A stretch of DNA of 64,000 nt from Nemertoderma westbladi. Its lineage: Eukaryota; Xenacoelomorpha; Nemertodermatida; Nemertodermatidae. The position numbers and the translations under genes were made by a program. Location: the NCBI GenBank assembly GCA_032718475.1, contig JAUCBJ010002506.1:91440-155439 (forward strand). The letters run 5' to 3'. The notes below the pieces were generated by a model. That model was not told the origin of the DNA. It saw only the letters and a program-made list of their open reading frames with translations, and did not search any database. Positions 33,970-44,483 of the stretch are shown here, in pieces (the stretch's first letter is position 1; the number at the start of each line of letters is the position of its first letter).

Positions 33970-35204
33970 CTTAGTTCCAATTTAAACCTCATGCGATTTT
34001 AGTTCCAATGGAAAGGAATTTAGTTCCAATGGAAAGGAACTTAGTTCCAATGGAAAGGAACTTAGTTCCAATGTTTCAAGTATGGGGCGAGCCATGTAGT
34101 TGGCGAATAATCTGTTGAATGCCCCTATTAGGGGGATGGAATAAACATGTAGCACGTGTTTACGGTAACCGAAACAATTCATAAAACGCCCAACCTCCTA
34201 ACCAAACAACGCCCAACCTCATAACCCAAACCACGCCCAACCTCCTAACCAAAAACGCCCAACCTCCTAACCCAATGAACGCCCAACATCCTAAACCATA
34301 CAACGCCCATCCTCCTAAACCATACAACGCCCAACCTCCTAACCAAAACACCGCCCAACCTCCTAACCCAAACAACGCCCATCTTCCTATACCATACAAC
34401 GCCCAACCTCCTAACCCAAACACCGCCCAATCTCCTAACCCAAACAACGCCCAACCTCCTAACCCAAACAACGCCCAACCTCCTAACCAAAAACGCCCAA
34501 CCTCCTAACCCAAACAATGCCCAACCTCTAACTCAAACAACGCCCAACCTCCTAACCCAAAACGCCCAACCTCCTAACCCAAAACGCCCAACCTCCTAAC
34601 CAAAAACGCCCAACCTCCTAACCCAAACAACGCCCAACCTCCTAACCCAAACACCGCCCAACCTCCTAACCCAAACAACGCTAACCTCCTAACCCAAACA
34701 ACGCCCAACCTCCTAACCCAAACAACGCCCAACCTCCTAACCCAAACAACGCCCAGCCTCCAAACCCAAACAACGCCCAACCTCATAACCTAAACAACGC
34801 CCAGCCACCACACCCAAACAACGCCAAACCTCAGAACCCAAGCAATGGCCAACCTCCTAACCCAAACAACGCCCAACCTCCTAACCCAAACAACGCCTTA
34901 CCTCTTAACCTAAACATCGCCCAACCTCCTAACCCAAACAACGCCCAACCTCCAAACCCAAATAATGCCCAACCTCTTAACAAAAATGTATAATTATATT
35001 TTTAATTTGTTAATAATAATTCGTTTTTACAAAATGACAGAAGGGTTTTACAACTATTTACAATAATTATTATTGACCCTTTAGTGGCATTACGCAAAGG
35101 GTCCTACTACTGGGCTCGCCCCACACCTGAAACATTGGAACTAAATTCGTTTTGATATTCTGAAAATTTATTTCGGAACTAAATTCGTTTCAATTGGAAC
35201 TAAG
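33970..35204. mobile_element. Foldback element copy 2 with expanded 24-bp core
   Basis: Begins CTTAGTTCCAATT (33970) and ends with its complement AATTGGAACTAAG (35192-35204). The 21-bp arm units are few (about 5 left, about 3 right). The core holds about 33 copies of a 24-bp unit, CCTCCTAACCCAAACAACGC plus CCAA (34185-34980). Subterminal TGTTTCAAGTATGGGGCGA pairs with the inverted TCGCCCCACACCTGAAACA near 35115, so the inverted repeat continues inside the arms. It is alignable with copy 1 at 4430-5960, including 'aatgacagaagggttttaca'. The open frames through the array are repeat artefacts. Confidence 0.85.
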
Positions 35205-35361
35205 TTGGTGCTACCGTGTAGGCTAGATGTCTCGAGTCTCTCTAGCCAATACAAAAGTTACATTATCATATATTTATACTATTCAGTAAATTAATAATAA
35301 TTGTTTACCATTTTAACGTGCTTTCATATTGAATAGTTATATATATAGATTATCTATCATC
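35205..35361. other. Upstream flank of the glycoprotein gene
   Basis: AT-rich flank. The in-frame extension above the ATG at 35362 would need a TTG start and is ignored. Confidence 0.4.
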
Positions 35362-36348
35362 ATGGCATACATAACAGCGTTAGTTTATATCCATGCGGTC
35401 TTATCCATAAGTCATGGATTGGACGACTTTTTTGATCCTAAGAAACTTATTATGGAAGAACCACTCGGAAAGAACTGCGTGGAAGAAGGTGACAATATAA
35501 CACTGAGTTACACACTCGAAAGCGAAATAACCATCAACGATGTATCAATAATATTAGGAGTAATCGATAGCAAAAAAGCATTTGATATGTGGTTCACTGA
35601 TGGGGAGATTAAAAATGATAATCGATTTGACGGTTATACTAAAAATAATGTTATACTTTCTGTTTCTGGCCAACCCGTAGTGATAAGAGTCACGTACACA
35701 GGTGCCCACGTTACAAGTAAGCGAGGGGCTGGTAGGGATATAAGACGCGAGGTTGGCAACCACGAAATGACGATAATCACAGCTAAGAAAATTTTAAGCC
35801 CGAATGAATTAATACGGGAGTGTGTGGTGAACGCAGACACGGAACCGAAGTGTAGCTGCAGTGTTCCAGAGTGTCAGTTCACTAACAGAGACGTGGAACC
35901 ACACATGACCTGCTCGGTAGTTCATTGGTTCCCGCAGCTGAACGGGACGGATAACTTTAGGTTCAACGCAACCGTTGCTAACACCACGTACGTCAGCGTA
36001 CCCGGGCAGGATGGAGACGATATTCGTAAACACACGCAACACAGTCACTACATGCTAGAGGGTGACCCCAAATACAAGCTGAAAGAGGACGGAGAACACA
36101 TAGACTTCTCTCTAAATGAAGTTATCAAATCAAAGGCTGAGAATTTTACCTTCAACTGCATAGCAACCAATCCAAAGCTGGATATTACCAAAACCTGTGG
36201 GATCAACATAACCATAATTTACCATGAACAACCTGAACCAATCAAAGAAGGACAGGAGGTGGTTGGACCGAAAGGCCCAACCTCGTTCACACTAAATATA
36301 ACTCCTAGTATATTACTTACTCTCCTCCTATTGGTTATTGTATTATGA
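35362..36348 (+). CDS. Secreted, probably GPI-anchored glycoprotein, unidentified
   Basis: 328 residues starting at the first ATG, which directly precedes a signal peptide (MAYITALVYIHAVLSISHG). The mature part has at least six N-glycosylation sequons (for example NITL, NGTD, NATV, NTTY, NFTF, NITI). It shows two candidate beta-rich regions: about 35-140 with few cysteines, and about 150-285 containing CSCSVPEC, MTCSVVHW, FNCIATN and KTCGI. The C-terminus is a hydrophobic stretch (PSILLTLLLLVIVL) with no cytoplasmic tail, as in GPI-anchor signals. The layout resembles small Ig-like surface proteins, but spacing of Cys and Trp does not fit a standard Ig fold, so no family is claimed. AATAAA at 36389 is a plausible poly(A) signal 41 bp past the stop. 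Single exon. Confidence 0.75.
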   Translation: MAYITALVYIHAVLSISHGLDDFFDPKKLIMEEPLGKNCVEEGDNITLSYTLESEITINDVSIILGVIDSKKAFDMWFTDGEIKNDNRFDGYTKNNVILSVSGQPVVIRVTYTGAHVTSKRGAGRDIRREVGNHEMTIITAKKILSPNELIRECVVNADTEPKCSCSVPECQFTNRDVEPHMTCSVVHWFPQLNGTDNFRFNATVANTTYVSVPGQDGDDIRKHTQHSHYMLEGDPKYKLKEDGEHIDFSLNEVIKSKAENFTFNCIATNPKLDITKTCGINITIIYHEQPEPIKEGQEVVGPKGPTSFTLNITPSILLTLLLLVIVL

Positions 36349-38756
36349 GGGAATTTTTAGTAGAGCACGAATTCTGATTGGCTTATAGAATAAAGCTATT
36401 TGAATAACCACTGAAGCTATGGAAGGCTAACAACATTAGCTTCCTCTCTCCGCTCTTTTAGCTCTATCAATTTTTAGTGTTTGTAATTTATTATTATTAA
36501 AACTAAACATAATTCCAAAGAAGGACAGATACACACCATGAGATGAATAATAATGATATGGTTGATTGATATAGATAGAGAGGATTAAAATAATGTTTGT
36601 AGAAAATCAGCCAAAAACATTCCTAAGTGATAATTAATTTCAGCCCATTATTGGTTAACTTACGCAGTGAGACGAGAGGCTCACATGGCACAACACTATA
36701 ATCCATTCTTTATTTAATAAGTTTTAGATATTCTTTATTGTACCAATAAAATAAAAACCAACTCCTATAAAATAAAATTAAGCTAACCAAAATTGGGAGA
36801 ATTTGAAAATAATAAAAATTAATGTAAAGAAAGTTGAGTTAACTACTGAATGTCGCTGCTCGTATAAATGAATAATGTGCTTTGTTTAAGCAGTGAGTGA
36901 TTGTGGTAGTTGGTTAGCTATTGTAGATAAATGAGCTGGAATTATTTGTTAGTGCAATCCCACATTCATATTCAGGATATATTAAAAGTAAATTTAACTT
37001 GTTACTTTGTAGTAATAAAATGTTAAGTTTTAGTAAGCAAGTAGCGTGATAATTTTCAGTTTTAGATATAGGTCATCTTTTTATAATAACGTATAGCTTT
37101 ACTGTATTATAGAAATATAATATACGCCAAATAAATTAAAGCCAAATTAATGTTTTTTTTTACCAATAGAAGTAGTAGCCTGTCGAAACCTACAACGTTT
37201 TTTTTTTTAATTTCTGTCGTATTTATTCATGTCGGTGTGGCAGGTGCAATTTCAACATGTGACAAAATTATATAAAATAATGAATTGGTTCATTTTGAGA
37301 AGTGAAATAATAAATCCTACGAATTCCATATTTTTGTAAATGACTTTCTTTAGCTTTAGGTGTAGGTAGCGCAAAATTATTATCAGTCACTGTGCCATCA
37401 TATTTTTCGAATCGAAACACAACAGAGACACACATTCATAATTTAGACCATTATGGACTTTATCAATTATTAACTTTGCCATATATACTAATTTCTCTCA
37501 GTGTTACAATTATTATCCATTGTGCTTTCATTTATGTCTATATATATGCATGCAATTCAAACGGCTTTGATTTGAGAATTTTAATGTATATTTTTTAAAA
37601 TAATATACATTACTGTATACAATTTGTTTTTTTTATTAGAAATTTAGCCACCCATTGACCAGTATACACGGTTGCGATATTTAGTTAGGACAATATTATT
37701 GTAATAGTATTTTAGAACATTTCGTTTTCAGTTAAATGTTTTCTCTATTTCATTGCTAGCTAATTATTGTACATTAAGTTATCTGTCATATTGTATGGGG
37801 GGGGGGGGGGGGGGGGGGTGTCGGGAGTCAATAGTGGCATTTTATACATTGTTTTATTGTAGGAGAGCGTTAACATACTAATTGGATAGTCAGAATCTTA
37901 TTCTAGTAAATACGGTATGTTTTATTGTACATACATTGAATATAGGTTTACATTTTGCAAGTAAGAAATAATGTTATGTTTGTTAACTAATAATAATATA
38001 TTGTATTGTATATTATGTAATGAAACAATATATAATTTATTGACTATATATTTACTTGGACAATCCGGCCTTATCGCTTATGTTATAAATTTGTGTTTAA
38101 ACGGGATCGATTCCGATTTTGGATTGAATTTTTGTAAAGTTTCAATATTTATGTGTCTGTGAAAGTGTGATAATGGTTTTGGGCAACATTATAATCTTAT
38201 TCCTAAAATAAATTTATAGTAGATTACTGGAGGGTTTACTGACATATTAACTCGATATTATAAATACATTTCGGTCGTAGTACAACTATTTATCCTTCCG
38301 GATCCTGTTCCAAAAAGTCGGGATCGGCACCGGGGTTACATTTTTCACCTGGATCCCTATTTTTTCGTGATAGGGATCCCGTTTGAACACTATTATAAAA
38401 TAATGTTACCGAAGTTGTTAACTAACTATATAACTAAGTGATAAAAGCATTATGTGTGTTAATTCGAGTGAAGTAAACCTATCTATTGTTTGTAATAATT
38501 AGTATATTTAACCTTAAAATCATGTTGTAATTGATTCCAATTTATTTTATATTCATTATTAGTGTATTGTACTTGTCTATACCGATCAACTTCCATGTAG
38601 ATTTTCTCAAATTGAATTACCCACTTTAATTAAATTTAAATAAAGCTGCTACTCAGTTTCATTATCGCGGAATTTTTATTTTTGGGGGGTGGGGGGGTCG
38701 GCGTATACAATCTATTCTATAAAATCTATAAAATAACCAGTTGAATTATTGGGAGC
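36349..38756. other. Intergenic, no gene seen
   Basis: Long AT-rich stretch. It contains a 22-G run at 37797-37818 and a short inverted repeat with 'ggatccctat' and 'atagggatcc' near 38352-38389. No supported gene or RNA. Confidence 0.5.
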
Positions 38757-38835
38757 ATAACTTGGGATAGGAGAGCGCCCACCCCTACCTTCGAAAGAGG
38801 AGCCTTCGGGTCGCCTCCGGCTTCGGCCCACTTTT
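38757..38835 (+). repeat. SINE fragment (GC-rich domain)
   Basis: 'cgaaagaggagccttcgggt' followed by 'cgcctccggcttcggc' matches, in the opposite orientation, the domain of the tRNA-SINE at 52965-53180. No tRNA head is present here, so it is a fragment. Confidence 0.6.
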
Positions 38836-39290
38836 TGCTTGCTCGAGACTCTCTCTATGCTACTATCAGAAAGATTTCCAGATATATAGGGGGGGGGGGG
38901 GGGGGGGGGGGGGCAGTCTGGACGCCATCAAAATCAAAATTGATCCTCCCTCTCAAACGAGATAATCGATGCAAATAACAGCTGATTACACTCCAAAATA
39001 AAACTTTAAGCTGTTCTATTGACTTTCGCTTATTGTTTTGGATATTTTGTATATATACACACCATGTCGGGAATGTGGGGCGAGTCAAAACTGCGGCTTG
39101 CAGCTTTTGCTGCACGAAGGCCCCACTCGTGTACGTACATAACCCATTATTTTTATTGAAAGATACATCCACTATTATAAATAGGAAGATATACAATTAC
39201 AATAAATGCTTTGTTTCCTAATGTATAATAATCATGAAATGCAATTATCGAAATCTCAACAATATAATAATTCAGCTCAAATATACAGGT
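38836..39290. other. Intergenic with 25-G tract
   Basis: Uninterrupted run of 25 G at 38889-38913, the longest homopolymer in the window. A variant of the CTGCGCGAAGGCCCC motif lies near 39107. No gene. Confidence 0.5.
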
Positions 39291-39296
39291 AGGTGT

Positions 39297-39798
39297 AAAA
39301 CGCGGATCCGGATCCGGATTCCAAAATTATCAATTAAGGGAAAGGAGCAGGTTACAGTGGTTCCAAGGTAGGTTCCACCTTGGTGTAGTGGTTGCATTGA
39401 ATTCACATCTCCCGTAGGTCGTGGGTTCGATCCTCACATGGGCCAGGGCAGTTTTCATTTCGGCACGAATGCTTTAAAGGGACCAGCCAGGGCGCATCTC
39501 TGCCTTGCATCCTTAAGTGGTAGCTAAATGAGTACTGGAGTTTCCTCTGGGGAGTAAAGTTCTGGGGGGACCGCACTGGAAATAAGTCGTCAGATTTTGT
39601 GCGTAATCCCTGGCCTAGCGGCCGAAGAAAATTTACTTTACTTTACAGTGGCACGTTATTTTAACCAAAACAATAAACTAAAGTCAATAGAACAGGTTAT
39701 AGTTTTATTTTTGGTTTTTATAAAAATGTAAAAAAAATCGACTTCCGTAGGGACAATGTTAAATTTAAATGTAGAATCCGGATCCGCGTTTTACTCTG
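39297..39798. mobile_element. Inverted-repeat element interrupted by a SINE
   Basis: 'aaacgcggatccggatccgg' on the left (39299) pairs with 'ccggatccgcgtttta' on the right (to about 39793). The interior starts with 'gggaaaggagcaggttacag' and contains the dispersed AACCAAAACAATAAAC 16-mer; the SINE at 39361-39642 sits within it. Confidence 0.65.
39361..39642 (+). mobile_element. tRNA-derived SINE with 9-bp target duplication
   Basis: The head has an RNA polymerase III A box (TGGTGTAGTGG) and B box (GGGTTCGATCC) spaced as in a tRNA. The body is unrelated to tRNA, and the tail is 'tttactttacttta'. TTACAGTGG flanks it at 39352-39360 and 39643-39651, as expected of LINE-mediated insertion. Confidence 0.85.
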
Positions 39799-39890
39799 AC
39801 CCCAAATATACACCACCGTTACAAAAACCTCCTATAATTGTTTACTAGTCCAATTCATTATTATTCTCAGCCTATGTTTAATGGCTTCAT

Positions 39891-40952
39891 TTAGATGAAA
39901 CTGCGAGAAAATCTGTGTCTAGCTAGTTTTTCTGCCAGGGATATCTTGGCAATCCCTTTATTCCTGTAGGTTTTACGTTGTTTCGGTTCGGCGGGTTTCG
40001 TTTGAGATCCAGAGGAATTATTAATCTGGGAGATGGTAGTGGGTCCAGGGATGCTGGAAGCTGCGTCAACCGCCGGGGTGGTAGTGGGTCCAGGGATGCT
40101 GGCAGCCGCGTCAACCGCCGCCTGGGTGCAGAAAGTATCGCATTGTGTAGGAGAACAACGAGCGGAGATTCTGTGCCGCAATAAACTCTGTTTGGAGGCG
40201 AATGGCGCCGCGCACAAAGAACATGAGTAACTGTCTGACTCAGTCGGATGGGCAGACCGCCGATGGGCCTTGAGATTGGATCGCGTCACATAAGACCGCG
40301 AACAATCCGCACAGAGGAATAACAACCTTCTGTCTTTGTGGACCACTGAATGACGCCGTTTAGCGGAGCCCGATTGGAACTCGGCACTGCACTGACTGCA
40401 CCGGTGGACCACTCGATGGCTCGCCCCTATATGTCGACGCAACGCCGTCCATGTAGCGAAGGTACCATCGCAACTGGTGCAACGGTACCCCGAGTGGACT
40501 TTGCTGTGCTTCTTAAGCTGCGACTGGTACAGAAACCTCCGGGCACATCCGTCCGCTTCGCACACGAATGGTTTCTCGTTGGTGTGATAGAATAAATGAC
40601 TCTTTAAGAGGCGTTTCTTTGGGAAAAATTTACCGCATTTGAAGGGGCATTGATAGGAAGGCGACTCGGATTTGTGGCAACGCTTTCTATGTCGCTCTAG
40701 ATTCTGCTTTAAGGTGAATTCGGATTTACAGGATTCCGCGGGACATTTGAATATTTCTCTGGACTCGCAGTGGGTCGCGGTGTGACGGTGTAGGTGGGAT
40801 TCTTTCACGAAGGTTTTACCGCATTTGTCTACCCGACATGCATACGGGCGTATCCCTTGGTGACGTAGAATGTGGTCAGTCATCTTCCATTTACGGTTAA
40901 AGATGGCGAAACAATCCGGATAGCTGCAGTTAAACTGAGCACGGCCCGGCAT
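39891..40952 (-). CDS. TFIIIA-like nine-zinc-finger protein
   Basis: 353 residues, start ATG at 40952. Nine C2H2 fingers at about residues 9-31, 39-61, 70-93, 102-123, 131-153, 158-179, 185-205, 214-235 and 244-266. The number, the short linkers, finger 5 ending KVHSGYRC, finger 6 TWTALRRH and the C-terminal lysine-rich stretch with SLAEKLA agree with TFIIIA, which binds the internal control region of 5S rRNA genes and 5S RNA itself. Oddities: finger 4 has CxxxC spacing, finger 9 ends in Cys (C2HC), and linkers have mostly lost the TGEKP form. A 16-residue segment (VDAA.SIPGPTT) is duplicated at 280-306. The gene has no intron. Another C2H2 factor cannot be excluded, but nine fingers in this order favour TFIIIA. 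Confidence 0.82.
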   Translation of the reverse strand: MPGRAQFNCSYPDCFAIFNRKWKMTDHILRHQGIRPYACRVDKCGKTFVKESHLHRHTATHCESREIFKCPAESCKSEFTLKQNLERHRKRCHKSESPSYQCPFKCGKFFPKKRLLKSHLFYHTNEKPFVCEADGCARRFLYQSQLKKHSKVHSGYRCTSCDGTFATWTALRRHIGASHRVVHRCSQCSAEFQSGSAKRRHSVVHKDRRLLFLCADCSRSYVTRSNLKAHRRSAHPTESDSYSCSLCAAPFASKQSLLRHRISARCSPTQCDTFCTQAAVDAAASIPGPTTTPAVDAASSIPGPTTISQINNSSGSQTKPAEPKQRKTYRNKGIAKISLAEKLARHRFSRSFI

Positions 40953-41136
40953 GATCTCGGTTGTTATGTTAAGGAGAGTTGTTGATAAATTTAAGCTGTT
41001 GATAGAATAAAAACCCCCCGCAGCTGAAAAGTAGGTCTGAAGCTCTTACCAATTTCGGGGCACTGGAAATGTGAATGTAACTAATACTAATAGGCCTAAC
41101 TAATTAGCCGGTACCGGTAGTGCTGTAGGCCTAATA
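40953..41136. other. Upstream flank of the TFIIIA-like gene
   Basis: Short non-coding flank before the SINE; no promoter element could be assigned. Confidence 0.4.
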
Positions 41137-41290
41137 ATAATAATAATAAATAATAATATTGGTTATTTATATAGCGCCTTTCTACGCTCAGCATACTCAA
41201 AGCGCTTTTATTATCATTACCCCACAGTGCGAAATTTCTACAGCCTTTAGTCGGATTCGAACCTGCGCCACCAAACACTAATGCAGTAAT
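41137..41290 (-). mobile_element. tRNA-derived SINE, minus strand
   Basis: On the minus strand the B box GGTTCGAATCC (about 41250) is followed by a body with AAAGCGCTTTGAGTA and AGGCGCTATATAAATAAC, then a (TTA)n tail. The paired GCGCTTTGAG and GCGCTATATAAAT phrases are common at the 3' end of SINE/LINE families in aquatic animals. The A box is weak, so the copy may be 5' truncated. Confidence 0.7.
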
Positions 41291-42798
41291 GCTTAGCAGT
41301 TGCAGCGCTGGTACTGTTATGGCAGTATGGCATGCGGATGGATAGCGGATGTGTATGTTTTACTGTGTGTAGCTACAATCGTTCATAGTTGAATTGTAGC
41401 AGTAGCTGGTTATGGTGCGTTAGGTCCTGGCGCTTTTGGTCCTGGTAGCGTTATGGCCGTGCCATTCAGTCTGCCTCCAAAACCATGGAGGTTAGTAAAG
41501 GAGCAGGTTACAGAGGCGAGTTGAAAGGAACCAAAACAATAAACGAGAGTTGGGGATATTGTAGAATAGATTAATTGAGAATCAACGAATATAGTAAAAA
41601 CGCACCAACATGCACAACACAATAAGATCAAATCATTTTAACATTCACAGATTAAGTATGTACTGTAGGATAGTGAACTATATAATATAAACACACAACC
41701 AATGGCATAGAAGAATAAAATTCAAATGGAGTAAACAATAAACAACCAAGGAATTCTTTACAAACAAATTTAATTTGACTATCCGGCTTTAATTCACCCT
41801 CGCGAATTCCTTAAGTTGCCGCAAAACTGCAACATTTTACAGATCGGCAACCCGAGTTGCTCTACAAGTTACTGACAAAGATGCTCAAAAAAGTTACCAT
41901 GTGTCAACCGGGCCTTTATAGCCCATGTTGTAAATATTCATTCCAGAATATATATTTATTTAACATGGAGTGAATCAGAATCAGTAAGCTAATAGTGGCA
42001 GAAACAAATAGAAACATAATGAAGTGAATGTGAGTTGATTCTATTGGCTGACTGGCAACTGGCATAGCCAGCTGGGTATTGGGGAAGCCCCATGAGCGGT
42101 TAGCGCTTCCATTCAATGCTAACATGAACTGTACAATGTTAAGAATGCCAGTGAAACAAAATAGGAGGGCCCTAGTAGTCATACGGGAGTGGTAGCCAAT
42201 GTCGTAAATATTCATTCCAGAACATATGAAAATTGTATTTATTTAACATGGGGTGTATCCAGTTCGTTAGTGGCACAGACAAGGAGACACATAGGTCTAG
42301 TATATTGAAGGTGAGTTGATTCTATTGGTTGTCTGACTCGACGGCTCTGGGGTATCCCAGTAAGCGTATACAATAAGATCTAATAATAATTACACAATGC
42401 AATATATAAGTATTATTATTACGTGACTTGCGTTATGCGCTGGCGTATTACTGGATAGTATTTAGTATTGTAACTGTGTTGTTAATAATAATACTGTACT
42501 TATAATAGTATATCTTTGTGGCTAGTATCTTTTACTATTTTAATTAATTAAATAACCTATTTTTAATTGATTAATATACAAAATAAAATATAACTGTAAT
42601 ATTATGTTTCAGTATCACCATAGTTTTCGTTCTGTTTTTAAAGTTAATTTTAATTGTTTTATTAGTTTGTATTTTGTGTTATAGTTTTTTTTTCATAGTC
42701 CGTGTGTTTCATATATTAGCTTTAAAATAAATAAAATACGGTTTTTTAATATGATTTTTTTTTACTTAATAATTAATATGCACCAACTTAATACCAAC
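41291..42798. other. Intergenic; tandem duplication and MITE remnant
   Basis: No gene. About 41797-41910 is a decayed relative of the MITE at 13129-13518 ('gcaacccgagttgctctaca'). 41919-42180 and 42194-42370 are diverged direct copies ('gtaaatattcattccagaa' through 'gtgagttgattctattgg'), offset about 275 bp. The dispersed AACCAAAACAATAAAC lies at 41529. Confidence 0.5.
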
Positions 42799-43682
42799 TA
42801 ACACCAACTTAATACAACAACCATATTTAGGGGGTCGGAGCCCCCCCCCCCCCCCTAATTTTTTTCAAATTTCAATAAAATGCTACGAAATTCGGTATGA
42901 TGATAGATCGACACCTTTTCTTACTGGTGGCCTGGCCGGATTTTTCAATTTCTCAGTTATTTCCATACAACAATCCCTTAAAAAATGTATATTTAGCAAT
43001 GTTTAACCACCTCCGTAGACTTTATTTTACGTCTTTGAAATGTAATCTAGATATCATTCGAAGCGCCTTCGTCTGTAGATTCCGAATCTGAAAACCGTTT
43101 TAAATTTAACCAAAAATTGGTAAAGATATTATCAAAATACTAATATGTAAATTCAGAGACGTAAATCGCTATAATTCTGATGTATTGTTTTCTTTATTCT
43201 AGAATATTAATTATTATTTAGCTGAGCGTTTAAAACTCTCCATCTTGTTTTTTCATTATCTATAATTAATATTCTAGAATTGAGTAAATAAAACATTAGA
43301 ATTATAGCGATTTACGTCACATAAATTTACACCTTAGTATTTTGATAATATCTCCGGAAGTTTTTGGTGAAATTTACAACGGGTTTCATATTCGGAATCT
43401 GCAGATGAAGGCGGTTCTAATGATATCTAGATTTCATTACAAAGACGAAAAATAAAGCTGACGCAGGTGGCTAAATATTGCGAAATAGACGATTTTTAAC
43501 GGCTTGTTGTATCGAAATAGCTCATAAAATAAAAAATCCGGCCAGGCCACCAGTAAGAAAAGGTATCGATCTATCATAATACCAAATTTCGTAGCATTTT
43601 ATTGAAATTTGAAAAAAATTAGGGGGGGGGGGGGGGGCTCCGACCCCCTAAAAATGGTTGTTGTATTAAGGGTTATGGTGTA
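42799..43682. mobile_element. TA-flanked palindromic MITE, copy 1
   Basis: Nearly self-complementary over its full length, centred near 43245. The right end is TTATGGTG followed by TA; the left end is decayed (TAACACCAACTTAATAC). Next to the termini lie a 15-C run (42841-42855) and a 16-G run (43622-43637) beside 'ggggtcggag'. Same family as 54801-55691. No transposase frame. Confidence 0.85.
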
Positions 43683-44483
43683 CTGGAATTAGTAATTAAC
43701 TACAATTTTAATTATTTTACTAAATTCTACTGTAGTTAGTCATTGTGTGTGTATACCATTACCTGTATTTTTATTATAACAGTACGAGTACATACACGCT
43801 TATTAGCGCACTTTGCCAGATATGTTCATAATTGTCATTCTACTGTGCAAAATTTAATATTTTATTGTAATTCTGGCGATATTAATAACATAACATAATA
43901 GTTCATGACAATGCAAATTGCTTCAGTATTCTAAAAACAGTCTAAAAATTCAGAGTTTTGATTTACTGATACCCGAATACCAAAAAATACAGAATTTTCA
44001 ACGGCTGTCTGAACGAAGGAAATTCTGATATTTATTAAAAGAAGTATAAAGTACAGACTGACAGATGTACCGTACAGAAGTACCGGTGCCGGTAGGACAT
44101 GAAGTCGAGTGCAGGAGTGTGAAGTACTGAAGTATAACCTCAATCCTGCATTCAACAATACTGCAATCTGGCAATATACTGATATACCCTCCACCCTCAG
44201 CACTGATACATCAGTACATGTGCAGATGTGATATACTACGGCTTCGATACACTACAGCACTACTGCACTACCGGTACCTATAGCTGTATACTGGTATAGA
44301 GTTTAAAAGATTAATACTGTATTCAGGTAATACAGTAATATATTAAAACTTCAGACTGTCAGACAGTGAGCGTGGGAACTGTGCAAGTACCTACCGCATA
44401 CCGGTACCGGTACCGGTCTGCCGGTACCGAAACTCAGCAATCAGGCAATCTGCCAGTCCGTCCACGGCTCAACCTTACTAAAA
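43683..44483. other. Intergenic, upstream of the MANSC gene
   Basis: AT-rich, then a stretch dense in 'taccggtac', 'agtac' and 'actgcac' words (44040-44440), including three adjacent ACCGGT sites at 44401-44416. It may contain the gene's promoter, but no specific element is recognised. Confidence 0.45.

Noticed and set aside
34160-34786. Frames with NAQPPNPN and GLGGWAV repeats
   Set aside because: Translations of the 24-bp minisatellite in the foldback core; no start context or unique sequence.
39370-39450. Functional tRNA gene
   Set aside because: Good A and B boxes, but it is fused to a long non-tRNA body with a repeat tail and target duplications: a SINE.
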